Positions 1 to 11,078 of a stretch of 64,000 nucleotides of DNA are shown one piece after another. A model generated the notes under the pieces. That model was not told the DNA's origin. It saw only the letters and a program-made list of their open reading frames with translations, and did not search any database. The first letter of the stretch is position 1. Each line of letters starts with the position of its first letter. The stretch is from Ptiloglossa arizonensis (taxonomy: Eukaryota; Arthropoda; Insecta; Hymenoptera; Colletidae), in contig NW_027478390.1 of NCBI RefSeq assembly GCF_051014685.1, positions 966,501 through 1,030,500 of the forward strand, in the 5' to 3' direction. A program made the position numbers and the translations under genes.

Positions 1-218
1 CCAAACGCTTAACCAGAATGGCCCAGGGAAAAAAAAACACATACCGTTGTAATCGGGCGAGTTTCTACTTTCAGATTCAATAGGAATTTTTGCGTTTGGT
101 CAATCCGTTCACGAGATTTGGGAGTTTGAAGCTAAGAAATGGTGGAGTAGGCAACAAATTTTTCGCAATTCTGCTGCTCCAAACGCTTAACCAGAATGGC
201 CTACGGAAAAAATACACA

Positions 219-235
219 TACCGTTGTAATCGGGC
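219..235 (+). other. CENP-B-box-like motif 1 (typical form)
   Basis: The 17-mer taccgttgtaatcgggc is present in most A monomers and many B monomers. Against the CENP-B core nTTCGnnnnAnnCGGGn it matches 7 of 9 fixed positions (the first half is ACCG, not TTCG); against the full human box YTTCGTTGGAARCGGGA it matches 12 of 17. By my estimate a two-mismatch core hit is expected about 0.5 times by chance in a 177-bp unit read on both strands, so this form alone is weak evidence. Its value comes from the pairing with motif 2 and the better-matching variants. Confidence 0.5.
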
Positions 236-283
236 GAGCTTCTACTTTCGGGCGCAGCAGGAATTTTTGGGTTTGGTAAATCC

Positions 284-300
284 GTTCGCGAGATATGGGA
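284..300 (+). other. CENP-B-box-like motif 2 (typical form)
   Basis: The 17-mer gttcgcgagatatggga matches the CENP-B core nTTCGnnnnAnnCGGGn at 8 of 9 fixed positions; the one mismatch is TGGG for CGGG. It starts 65 bp after motif 1 on the same strand and is shared by families A and B. A chance one-mismatch hit is expected about 0.04 times per monomer on both strands with equal base use. Whether any protein binds it is unknown. An NruI site (tcgcga) lies inside it. Confidence 0.6.
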
Positions 301-623
301 GTTTGAAGCTAAGAAATGGTTGAGAAGACAACAAATTTTTCGCACTTCTGCTGCTCCAAACGCTTAACCAGAATAGCCTACGGAAAAAAGAGACATACCG
401 TTGTAATCGGGCGAGTTTCTACTTTCAGTTTCAATAGGAATTTTTGCGTTTGGTCAATCCGTTCACGAGATTTGGGAGTTTGAAGCTAAGAAATGGTGGA
501 GTAGGCAACAAATTTTGCGCACTTCTGCTGCTCCAAACGCTTAACCAGAATGGCCTAGGGAAAAAATACACATACCGTTGTAATCGGGCGAGCTTCTCCT
601 TTCAGGCGCAGCAGGAATTTTTG

Positions 624-637
624 GGATTGGTCAATCC
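624..637 (+). other. Short dyad beside motif 2
   Basis: The word ggattggtcaatcc is an inverted repeat with 6-bp arms and a 2-bp centre, ending just before motif 2. Many A monomers carry it; the commoner form gtttggtcaatcc keeps only a 3-bp-arm core (ttggtcaa). Short dyads are a known feature of several centromeric satellites, but a structural role here is inference. Confidence 0.4.
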
Positions 638-926
638 GTTCGCGAGATATGGGAGTTTGAAGCTAAGAAATGGTTGAGAAGACAACAAATTTTGCGCACT
701 TCTGCTGCTCCAAACGCTTAACCAGGATGGCCCAAGGAAAAAATACACATACCGTTGTAATCGGGCGAGCTTCTACTTTCAGGCGCAGCAGGAATTTTTG
801 GGTTTGGTCAATCCGTTCGCGAGATATGGGTATTTGATGCTAAGAAATGGTTGAGCAGGCAACAGACTTTGCGCACTTCTGCTGCTCCAAACGCTTAACC
901 AGACTGGCCTAGGGACAAAATACACA

Positions 927-943
927 TTCCGTTGTAATCGGGC
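927..943 (+). other. CENP-B-box-like motif 1, improved variant
   Basis: The variant ttccgttgtaatcgggc matches 8 of 9 core positions and 13 of 17 of the human box. It marks the subtype with cagactggcc and recurs starting at 6768, 8889, 12956, 17022, 18259, 20381, 21618, 24798, 26035, 27449, 28685, 31163, 36117, 40363, 43192 and 45136. Isolated examples start at 42130 and 63350. The spread follows the higher-order duplications, so most copies share one origin. Confidence 0.55.
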
Positions 944-3900
944 GAGTTTCTACTATCAGATGCAATAGGAATTTTTGGGTTTGGTCAATCCGTTCGCGAG
1001 ATATGGGAGTTTGAAGCTAAGAAATGGTTGAGAAGACAACAACTTTTTCGCAATTCTGCTGCTCCAAACGCTTAACCAGAATGGCCTAGGGAAAAAAGAG
1101 ACATACCGTTGTAATCGGGCGAGTTTCTACTTTCAGATTCAATAGGAATTTTTGCGTTTGGTCAATCCGGTCACGAGATTTGGGAGTTTGAAGCTAAGAA
1201 ATGGTGGAGAAGGCAACAAATTTTTCGCACTTCTGCTGCCCCAAACGCTTAACCAGAATGGCCTAGGGAATTAATAAACATACCGTTGTAATCGGGGGAG
1301 TCTCTACTTTCAGGCGCAGCAGGAATTTTTGGGATTGGTCAATCCGTTCGCGAGATATGGGAGTTTGAAGCTAAGAAATGGTTGAGAAGACAACAAATTT
1401 TCTCGCACTTCTGCTGCTCCAAACGCTTAACCAGAATGGCCCAGCGTGAAAATACACATGCCGTTGTAATCGGGCGAGATTCTACTATCAGATGCAATAG
1501 GAATTTTTGGGTTTGGTCAATCCGTTCGCGAGATATGGGTGTTTGAAGCTAAGAAATGGTTGAGCAGGCAAAAAATTTTTCGCACTTGTGCTGCTCCAAC
1601 CGCTTAACCAGAATGGCCAAGGAATTAATAAACATACCGTTGTAATCGGGCGAGTTTCTACTTTCAGGCGCAGCAGGAATTTTTGGGATTGGTCAATCCG
1701 TTCGCGAGATATGGGAGTTTGAAGCTAAGAAATGGTTGAGAAGACAACAAATTTTCTCGCACTTCTGCTGCTCCAAACGCTTAACCAGAATGGCCTACGG
1801 AAAAAAGAGACATACCGTTGTAATCGGGCGAGTTTCTACTTTCAGATTCAATAGGAATTTTTGCGTTTGGTCAATCCGGTCACGAGATTTGGGAGTTTGA
1901 AGCTAAGAAATGGTGGAGAAGGCAACAAATTTTTCGCACTTCTGCTGCCCCAAACGCTTAACCAGAATGGCCTAGGGAATTAATAAACATACCGTTGTAA
2001 TCGGGGGAGTCTCTACTTTCACACGCAACAGAAATTTTTGGGTTTGGTCAATCCGTTCGCGAGATATGGGTGTTTGAAGCTAAGAAATGGTTGAGAAGGC
2101 AAAAAATTTTTCGCCCTTGTGCTGCTCCAACCTCTTAACCAGAATGGCCAAGGAATTAATAAACATACCGTTGTAATCGGGCAAGTTTCTACTTTCAGGC
2201 GCAGCAGGAATTTTTGGGTTTGGTCAATCCGTTCGCGAGATATGGGAGTTTGAAGCTAAGAAGTGGTTGAGAAGACAACAAATTTTGCGCACTTCTGCTG
2301 CTCCAAACGCTTAACCAGAATCGCCCAAGGAAAAAATACGCATACCGTTGTAATCGGGCGAGCTTCTACTTTCAGGCGCAGCAGGAATTTTTGGGTTTGG
2401 TCAATCCTTTCGCGAGATATGGGAGTTTGAAGCTAAGAAATGGTTGAGAAGACAACAACTTTTTCGCAATTCTGCTGCTCCAAACGCTTAACCAGAATGG
2501 CCTAGGGAAAAAATACACATGCCGTTGTAATCGGGCGAGCTTCTACTTTCAGGCGCAGCTGGAATTTTTGGGATTGGTCAATCCGTTCGCGAGATATGGG
2601 AGTTTGAAGCTAAGAAATGGTTGAGAAGACAACAAATTTTGCGCACTTCTGCTGCTCCAAACGCTTAACCAGAATGGCCCAAGGAAAAAATACACACACC
2701 TTTGTAATCGGGCGAGTTTCTACTTTCAGACGCAATAGGAATTTTTGGGATTGGTGAATCCGTTCGCGAGATATGGGAGTTTGAAGCTAAGAAATGGTTG
2801 AGAAGACAACAAATTTTTCGCAATTCTGCTGCTCCAAACTCTTAACCAGAATGGCCCAGGGGAAAAAAAACACATACCGTTGTAATCGGGCGAGCTTCTA
2901 CTTTCAGGCGCAGCAGGAATTTTTGGGTTTGGTCAATCCGTTCGCGAGATATGGGAGTTTGAAGCTAAGAAATGGTTGAGAAGACAACCAATTCTTCGCA
3001 CTTCTGCTGCTCCAAACGCTTAACCAGAATGGCCTACGGAAAAAATACACATACCGTTGTAATCGGGCGAGCTTCTACTTTCAGGCGCAGCAGGAATTTT
3101 TGGGTTTGGTCAATCCGTTCGCGAGATATGGGAGTTTGAAGCTAAGAAATGGTTGAGAAGACAACAAATTTTTCGCACTTCTGCTGCTCCAAACGCTTAA
3201 CCAGAATGGCCTACGGAAAAAAGAGACATACCGTTGTAATCGGGCGAGTTTCTACTTTCAGATTCAATAGGAATTTTTGCGTTTGGTCAATCCGTTCACG
3301 AGATTTGGGAGTTTGAAGCTAAGAAATGGTGGAGTCGGCAACAAATTTTGCGCACTTCTGCTGCTCCAAACGCTTAACCAGAATGGCCTAGGGAAAAAAT
3401 ACACATACCGTTGTAATCGGGCGAGCTTCTCCTTTCAGGCGCAGCAGGAATTTTTGGGATTGGTCAATCCATTCGCGAGATATGGGAGTTTGAAGCTAAG
3501 AAATGGTTGAGAAGACAACAAATTTTGCGCACTTCTGCTGCTCCAAACGCTTAACCAGAAGGGCCCAAGGAAAAAATACACATACCGTTGTAATCGGGCG
3601 AGCTTCTACTTTCAGGCGCAGCAGGAATTTTTGGGTTTGTTCAATCCGTGCGCGAGATATGGGAGTTTGAAGCTAAGAAATGGTTGAGAAGACAACAACT
3701 TTTTCGCAATTCTGCTGCTCCAAACGCTTAACCAGAATGGCCTACGGAAAAAAGAGACATACCGTTGTAATCGGGCGAGTTTCTACTTTCAGATTCAATA
3801 GGAATTTTTGCGTTTGGTCAATCCGTTCACGAGATTTGGGAGATTGAAGCTAAGAAATGGTGGAGAAGGCAACAAATTTTTCGCACTTCTGCTGCCCCAA

Positions 3901-4355
3901 ACGCTTAACCAGAATGGCCTAGGGAATTAATAAACATACCGTTGTATTCGGGAGAGTCTCTTCTTTCACACGCAACAGAAATTTTTGGGTTTGGTCAATC
4001 CTTTCGCGAGATATGGGAGTTTGAAGCTAAGAAATGGTTGAGAAGACAACAACTTTTTCGCAATTCTGCTGCTCCAAACGCTTAACCAGAATGGCCTAGG
4101 GAAAAAATACACATACCGTTATAATCGGGAGAGATCCCACATCCAAACGCAATGGGAATTTTTGGGTTTGGTCAATCCGTTCGCGAGATATGGGAGTTTG
4201 AAGCTAAGAAATGGTTGAGAAGACAACAAATTTTTCGCACTTCTGCTGCTCCAAATGCTTTACACGAATGGCCTAGGGAATTAATGAACATACCGTTGTA
4301 ATCGGGCGAGTTTCTGCTTTCAGACGCAGCAGAAATTTTTGGGTTTGGTCAATCC

Positions 4356-4372
4356 GTTCGCGAGATACGGGA
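4356..4372 (+). other. CENP-B-box-like motif 2 with perfect core
   Basis: Here the motif reads gttcgcgagatacggga, which matches all nine fixed positions of nTTCGnnnnAnnCGGGn. The same perfect form starts at 11606, 13905, 14082, 15672, 17440, 19562, 22036, 23448, 25216 and 27866 in family A and at 60407 in family B. In family A many of these lie in or beside the subtype with the ttataatcgggag form of motif 1. It differs from the common form by one C/T transition at a CpG. Binding by a CENP-B-like protein is inference. Confidence 0.65.
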
Positions 4373-6004
4373 GTTTGAAGCTAAGAAATGGTTGAGAAGG
4401 CAACAAATTTTGCGCAATTCTGCTGCTCCAAACGCTTAACCAGAATGGCCCAAGGAAAAAATACACATACCGTTGTAATCGGGCGAGCTTCTACTTTCAG
4501 GCGCAGCAGGAATTTTTGGGTTTGTTCAATCCGTGCGCGAGATATGGGAGTTTGAAGCTAAGAAATGGTTGAGAAGACAACAACTTTTTCGCAATTCTGC
4601 TGCTCCAAACGCTTAACCAGAATGGCCTACGGAAAAAATACACATACCGTTGTAATCGGGCGAGTTTCTACTTTCAGACGCAATAGGAATTTTTGGGATT
4701 GGTGAATCCGTTCGCGAGATATGGGAGTTTGCAGCCAAGAAATGGTTCAGGAGACCACAAATTTTTCGCAATTCTGCTGCTCCAAACGCTTAACCAGAAT
4801 GGCCCACGGAAAAAATACACATACCGTTGTAATCGGGCGAGTTTCTACTTTCAGACCCAATAGGAATTTCTGGGTTTGGTCAATCCGTTCGCGAGATATG
4901 GGAGTTTGCAGCTAAGGAATGGTTCAGAAGACAACAAATTTTGCGCACTTCTGCTGCTCCAAACGCTTAACCAGAATGGCCAAGGAATTAATAAACATAC
5001 CGTTGTAATCGGGCGAGTATCTACTTTCAGATGCAAGAGGAATTTTCGGTTTTGGTCAATCTGTTTGCGAGATATGGGAGTTTGAAGCTAAGAAATGGTT
5101 GAGCAGACAACAAATTATTCGCAATTCTGCTGCTCCAAAAGCTTAACCAGAATGGCCTAGAAAAAAAATACACATACCGTTGTAATCGGGCGAGTTTCTA
5201 CTTTCAGATGCAAGAGGAATTTCTGGGTTTGTTCAAACCGTTCCCGAGATATGGGAGTTTGAAGCTAAGAAATGGTTGAGAAGGCAACAAATGTTTCGCA
5301 ATTCTGCTGCTCCAAACGCTTTACACGAATGCCCTAGGGAATTAATGAACATACCGTTGTAATCGGGCGAGCTTCTGCTTTCAGACGCAGCAGAAATTTT
5401 TGGGTTTGGTCAATCCGTTCGCGAGATATGGGAGTTTGAAGCTAAGAAATGGTTGAGAAGGCAACAAATTTTGCGCAATTCTGCTGCTCCAAACGCTTAA
5501 CCAGAATGGCCTACGGAAAAAAGAGACATACCGTTGTAATCGGGCGAGTTTCTACTTTCAGATTCAATAGGAATTTTTGCGTTTGGTCAATCCGTTCGCG
5601 AGATATGGGAGTTTGAAGCTAAGAAATGGTTGAGAAGACAACAAATTTTTCGCACTTCTGCTGCTCCAAACGCTTTACACGAATGGCCTAGGGAATTAAT
5701 AAACATACCGTTGTAATCGGGCGAGTTTCTGCTTTCAGACGCAGCAGAAATTTTTGGGTTTGGTCAATCCGTTCGCGAGATATGGGAGTTTGAAGCTAAG
5801 AAATGGTTGAGAAGGCAACAAATTTTGCGCAATTCTGCTGCTCCAAACGCTTAACCAGAATGGCCTACGGAAAAAATACACATACCGTTGTAATCGGGCG
5901 AGTTTCTACTTTCAGACGCAATAGGAATTTTTGGGTTTGGTAAATCCGTTCGCGAGATATGGGAGTTTGAAGCTAAGAAATGGTTGAGAAGGCAACAAAT
6001 TTTG

Positions 6005-7164
6005 CGCAATTCTGCTGCTCCAAACGCTTAACCAGAATGGCCTACGGAAAAAAGAGACATACCGTTGTAATCGGGCGAGTTTCTACTTTCAGATTCAATA
6101 GGAATTTTTGCGTTTGGTCAATCCGTTCGCGAGATATGGGAGTTTGAAGCTAAGAAATGGTTGAGAAGACAACAAATTTTTCGCACTTCTGCTGCTCCAA
6201 ACGCTTTACACGAATGGCCTAGGGAATTAATAAACATACCGTTGTAATCGGGCGAGTTTCTGCTTTCAGACGCAATAGGAATTTTTGGGATTGGTGAATC
6301 CGTTCGCGAGATATGGGAGTTTGCAGCCAAGAAATGGTTCAGGAGACCACAAATTTTTCGCAATTCTGCTGCTCCAAACGCTTAACCAGAATGGCCCACG
6401 GAAAAAATACACATACCGTTGTAATCGGGCGAGTTTCTACTTTCAGACCCAATAGGAATTTCTGGGTTTGATCAATCCGTTCGCGAGATATGGGAGTTTG
6501 CAGCTAAGGAATGGTTCAGAAGACAACAAATTTTGCGCACTTCTGCTGCTCCAAACGCTTAACCAGAATGGCCCAGCGTGAAAATACACATGCCGTTGTA
6601 ATCGGGCGAATTTCTACTTTCAGACGCAGCAGGAATTTTTGGGTTTTGTCAATCCGTTCGCGAGATATGGGTATTTGATGCTAAGAAATGGTTGAGCAGG
6701 CAACAGATTTTGCGCACTTCTGCTGCTCCAAACGCTTAACCAGACTGGCCTAGGGACAAAATACACATTCCGTTGTAATCGGGCGAGTTTCTACTATCAG
6801 ATGCAATAGGAATTTTTGGGTTTGGTCAATCCGTTCGCGAGATATGGGTGTTTGAAGCTAAGAAATGGTTGAGAAGGCAAAAAATTTTTCGCACTTGTGC
6901 TGCTCCAACCGCTTAACCAGAATGGCCAAGGAATTAATAAACATACCGTTGTAATCGGGCGAGTTTCTACTTTCAGGCGCAGCAGGAATTTTTGTGTTTG
7001 GTCAATCCGTTCGCGAGATATGGGAGTTTGAAGCTAAGAAATGGTTGAGAAGACAACAAATTTTGCTCAATTATGCAGCTCCAAACGCTTTACCAGAATG
7101 GCCCAGAAAAAAATACACACACCGTTGTAATCGGGCGAGTATCTACTTTCAGATGCAAGAGGAA
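6005..7164 (+). repeat. Duplicated segment, copy 1 (offset 2121 bp, 12 monomers)
   Basis: About 1.16 kb that matches 8126-9285 almost base for base; I noticed one difference at 6130/8251 (gttcgcgag against gttctcgag). 2121 is 12 monomers minus 3 bp. The match ends inside a monomer near 7164, where the second copy switches to a sequence also seen near 5213 and 7335, as expected for unequal exchange. Confidence 0.85.
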
Positions 7165-7369
7165 TTTTCGGTTTTGGTCAATCTGTTTGCGAGATATGGG
7201 AGTTTGAAGCTAAGAAATGGTTGAGCAGACAACAAATTATTCGCAATTCTGCTGCTCCAAAAGCTTAACCAGAATGGCCTAGAAAAAAAATACACATACC
7301 GTTGTAATCGGGCGAGTTTCTACTTTCAGATGCAAGAGGAATTTCTGGGTTTGTTCAAACCGTTCCCGA

Positions 7370-8249
7370 GATATGGGAGTTTGAAGCTAAGAAATGGTTG
7401 AGAAGGCAACAAATTTTGCGCAATTCTGCTGCTCCAAACGCTTAACCAGAATGGCCTACGGAAAAAATACACATACCGTTGTAATCGGGCGAGTTTCTAC
7501 TTTCAGATGCAATAGGAATTTTTGGGTTTGGTCTGTCCGTTCGCGAGGTATGGGAGTCTGAAGCTAAGAAATGGTTGAGAAAGCAACAAGTTTTTCGCAC
7601 TTCTGCTGCTCCAAACGCTTAACCAGAATGGCCTACGGAAAAAAGAGACATACCGTTGTAATCGGGAGAATTTCTACTTTCCGACGCAATAGGAATTTTT
7701 GGGTTTGGTCAATCCGTTCGCGAGATATGGGAGTTTGAAGCTAAGAAATGGTTGAGAAGGCAACAAATTTTTCGCACTTCTGCTGCTCCGAACGCTTAAC
7801 CAGAATGGCGAAGGAATTAATAAACATACCGTTGTAATCGGGCGAGTTTCTACTTTCAGGCGCAGCAGGAATTTTTGGGTTTGGTCAATCCGTTCGCGGG
7901 ATATGGGAGTTCGAAGCTAAGAAATGGTTGAGAAGACAACAAATTTTGCGCACTTCTGCTGCTCCAAACGCTTAACCAGAATGGCCTAGGGAAAAAATAC
8001 ACATACCGTTGTAATCGGGAGAGTTTCTACTTTCAGATGCAATAGGAATTTTTGGGTTTGGTCAATCCGTTCGCGAGATATGGGAGTCTGAAGCTAAGAA
8101 ATGGTTGAGAAGACAATAACTTTTTCGCAATTCTGCTGCTCCAAACGCTTAACCAGAATGGCCTACGGAAAAAAGAGACATACCGTTGTAATCGGGCGAG
8201 TTTCTACTTTCAGATTCAATAGGAATTTTTGCGTTTGGTCAATCCGTTC
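7370..8249 (+). repeat. Five-monomer duplicated segment, copy 1 (offset 2829)
   Basis: Matches 10199-11078 at an offset of 2829 bp (16 monomers minus 3). It contains the rare marker gtctgtccgt at 7531, repeated at 10360, followed by gagtctgaagc and gaaagcaacaag. The match stops inside motif 2, where this copy changes to ttctcgag and the partner to ttcacgag. Confidence 0.8.
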
Positions 8250-9285
8250 TCGAGATATGGGAGTTTGAAGCTAAGAAATGGTTGAGAAGACAACAAATTT
8301 TTCGCACTTCTGCTGCTCCAAACGCTTTACACGAATGGCCTAGGGAATTAATAAACATACCGTTGTAATCGGGCGAGTTTCTGCTTTCAGACGCAATAGG
8401 AATTTTTGGGATTGGTGAATCCGTTCGCGAGATATGGGAGTTTGCAGCCAAGAAATGGTTCAGGAGACCACAAATTTTTCGCAATTCTGCTGCTCCAAAC
8501 GCTTAACCAGAATGGCCCACGGAAAAAATACACATACCGTTGTAATCGGGCGAGTTTCTACTTTCAGACCCAATAGGAATTTCTGGGTTTGATCAATCCG
8601 TTCGCGAGATATGGGAGTTTGCAGCTAAGGAATGGTTCAGAAGACAACAAATTTTGCGCACTTCTGCTGCTCCAAACGCTTAACCAGAATGGCCCAGCGT
8701 GAAAATACACATGCCGTTGTAATCGGGCGAATTTCTACTTTCAGACGCAGCAGGAATTTTTGGGTTTTGTCAATCCGTTCGCGAGATATGGGTATTTGAT
8801 GCTAAGAAATGGTTGAGCAGGCAACAGATTTTGCGCACTTCTGCTGCTCCAAACGCTTAACCAGACTGGCCTAGGGACAAAATACACATTCCGTTGTAAT
8901 CGGGCGAGTTTCTACTATCAGATGCAATAGGAATTTTTGGGTTTGGTCAATCCGTTCGCGAGATATGGGTGTTTGAAGCTAAGAAATGGTTGAGAAGGCA
9001 AAAAATTTTTCGCACTTGTGCTGCTCCAACCGCTTAACCAGAATGGCCAAGGAATTAATAAACATACCGTTGTAATCGGGCGAGTTTCTACTTTCAGGCG
9101 CAGCAGGAATTTTTGTGTTTGGTCAATCCGTTCGCGAGATATGGGAGTTTGAAGCTAAGAAATGGTTGAGAAGACAACAAATTTTGCTCAATTATGCAGC
9201 TCCAAACGCTTTACCAGAATGGCCCAGAAAAAAATACACACACCGTTGTAATCGGGCGAGTATCTACTTTCAGATGCAAGAGGAA
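8126..9285 (+). repeat. Duplicated segment, copy 2 (offset 2121 bp)
   Basis: Partner of 6005-7164. After 9285 it continues with the words gtttgttcaaaccgttcccg and aaatgtttcgc, which also occur at about 5213-5305, so the copy is joined to a different neighbour from copy 1. Confidence 0.85.
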
Positions 9286-9419
9286 TTTCTGGGTTTGTTC
9301 AAACCGTTCCCGAGATATGGGAGTTTGAAGCTAAGAAATGGTTGAGAAGGCAACAAATGTTTCGCAATTCTGCTGCTCCAAACGCTTAACCAGAATGGCC
9401 TACGGAAAAAAGAGACATA

Positions 9420-10796
9420 CCGTTGTAATCGGGCGAGTTTCTACTTTCAGGCGCAGCAGGAATTTTTGGGATTGGTCAATCCGTTCGCGAGATATGGGAG
9501 TTTGAAGCTAAGAAATGGTTGAGAAGACAACAAATTTTTCGCACTTCTGCTGCACCAAACGCTTAACCAGAATGGCCTACGGAAAAAAGAGACATACCGT
9601 TGTAATCGGGCGAGTTTCTACTTTCAGATTCAATAGGAATTTTTGCGATTGGTCAATCCGTTCACGTGATTTGGGAGTTTGAAGCTAAGAAATGGTGGAG
9701 AAGGCAACAAATTTTTCGCACTTCTGCTGCCCCAAACGCTTAACCAGAATGGCCTAGGGAATTAATACACATACCGCTGTAATCGGGAGAGTCTCTACTT
9801 TCACACGCAACAGAAATTTTTGGGTTTTGTCAATCCTTTCGCGAGATATGGAAGTTTCAAGCTAAGAAATGGTTGAGAAGACAACAACTTTTTCGCAATT
9901 CTGCTGCTCCAAACGCTTAACCAGAATGGCCTGGGGAAAAAATACACATACCGTTATAATCGGGAGAGATCCAACATTCAAACGCAATGGGAATTTTTGG
10001 GTTTGGTCAATCCTTTCGCGAGATATGGGAGATTGAAGCTAAGAAATGGTTGAGAAGACAACAAATTTTTCGCACTTCTGCTGCTCCAAACGCTTTACAC
10101 GAATGGCCTAGGGAATTAATAAACATACCGTTGTAATCGGGCGAGTTTCTGCTTTCAGACGCAGCAGAAATTTTTGGGTTTGGTCAATCCGTTCGCGAGA
10201 TATGGGAGTTTGAAGCTAAGAAATGGTTGAGAAGGCAACAAATTTTGCGCAATTCTGCTGCTCCAAACGCTTAACCAGAATGGCCTACGGAAAAAATACA
10301 CATACCGTTGTAATCGGGCGAGTTTCTACTTTCAGATGCAATAGGAATTTTTGGGTTTGGTCTGTCCGTTCGCGAGGTATGGGAGTCTGAAGCTAAGAAA
10401 TGGTTGAGAAAGCAACAAGTTTTTCGCACTTCTGCTGCTCCAAACGCTTAACCAGAATGGCCTACGGAAAAAAGAGACATACCGTTGTAATCGGGAGAAT
10501 TTCTACTTTCCGACGCAATAGGAATTTTTGGGTTTGGTCAATCCGTTCGCGAGATATGGGAGTTTGAAGCTAAGAAATGGTTGAGAAGGCAACAAATTTT
10601 TCGCACTTCTGCGGCTCCGAACGCTTAACCAGAATGGCGAAGGAATTAATAAACATACCGTTGTAATCGGGCGAGTTTCTACTTTCAGGCGCAGCAGGAA
10701 TTTTTGGGTTTGGTCAATCCGTTCGCGGGATATGGGAGTTTGAAGCTAAGAAATGGTTGAGAAGACAACAAATTTTGCGCACTTCTGCTGCTCCAA
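9420..10796 (+). repeat. Distant duplicated segment, left arm (offset 31298)
   Basis: About 1.38 kb matching 40718-42094. Shared rare markers are taatacacataccgctg at 9763 and 41061, a tatggaag variant followed by tcaagc, and gtctgtccgt at 10360 and 41658, all at an offset of 31298. Together with the 1-4440 pair this means that at least two parts of the first 11 kb are repeated between 30 and 42 kb, in the same order. Confidence 0.85.
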
Positions 10797-11078
10797 ACGC
10801 TTAACCAGAATGGCCTAGGGAAAAAATACACATACCGTTGTAATCGGGAGAGTTTCTACTTTCAGATGCAATAGGAATTTTTGGGTTTGGTCAATCCGTT
10901 CGCGAGATATGGGAGTCTGAAGCTAAGAAATGGTTGAGAAGACAATAACTTTTTCGCAATTCTGCTGCTCCAAACGCTTAACCAGAATGGCCTACGGAAA
11001 AAAGAGACATACCGTTGTAATCGGGCGAGTTTCTACTTTCAGATTCAATAGGAATTTTTGCGTTTGGTCAATCCGTTC
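10199..11078 (+). repeat. Five-monomer duplicated segment, copy 2
   Basis: Partner of 7370-8249. The same marker recurs at 38298, 41658 and 43779, so this small block has been copied at least five times across the A block. Confidence 0.8.

Larger units (their letters stand above)
179..355 (+). repeat. Representative family A monomer (177 bp)
   Basis: One complete unit taken between two ccaaacgctt words. Hand count gives 79 G or C of 177 (about 45%) and 11 CpG dinucleotides. Layout: a variable left part, an A-run at about 207-212, CENP-B-like box 1 at 219-235, a T-run at about 263-267, CENP-B-like box 2 at 284-300 (with an NruI site tcgcga), then the conserved gaagctaagaaatgg and a third A/T tract near 333-340. 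The phase is arbitrary. The unit is divisible by 3, so open frames in one monomer stay in register in the next. Confidence 0.93.
1..4440 (+). repeat. Left arm of a distant duplication (about 30.1 kb apart)
   Basis: This stretch matches about 30237-34498. The offset is 30236 at the start (for example 90 and 30326, 444 and 30680) and 30058 from about 3277 on (3277 and 33335; the rare gttgtattcg word at 3941 and 33999). Between about 1000 and 2400 the offset changes through monomer-sized steps, and the two arms hold different monomers there. Similarity ends near 4440, where one arm reads gcccaagg and the other gcctacgg. The left limit is outside the window. Confidence 0.85.

Noticed and set aside
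4851..5036. Minus-strand 61-residue frames with hydrophobic stretches (also near 14223, 16344 and 19703)
   Set aside because: They are the reverse complement of the same monomers and recur only with the duplicated blocks; no independent support for coding.
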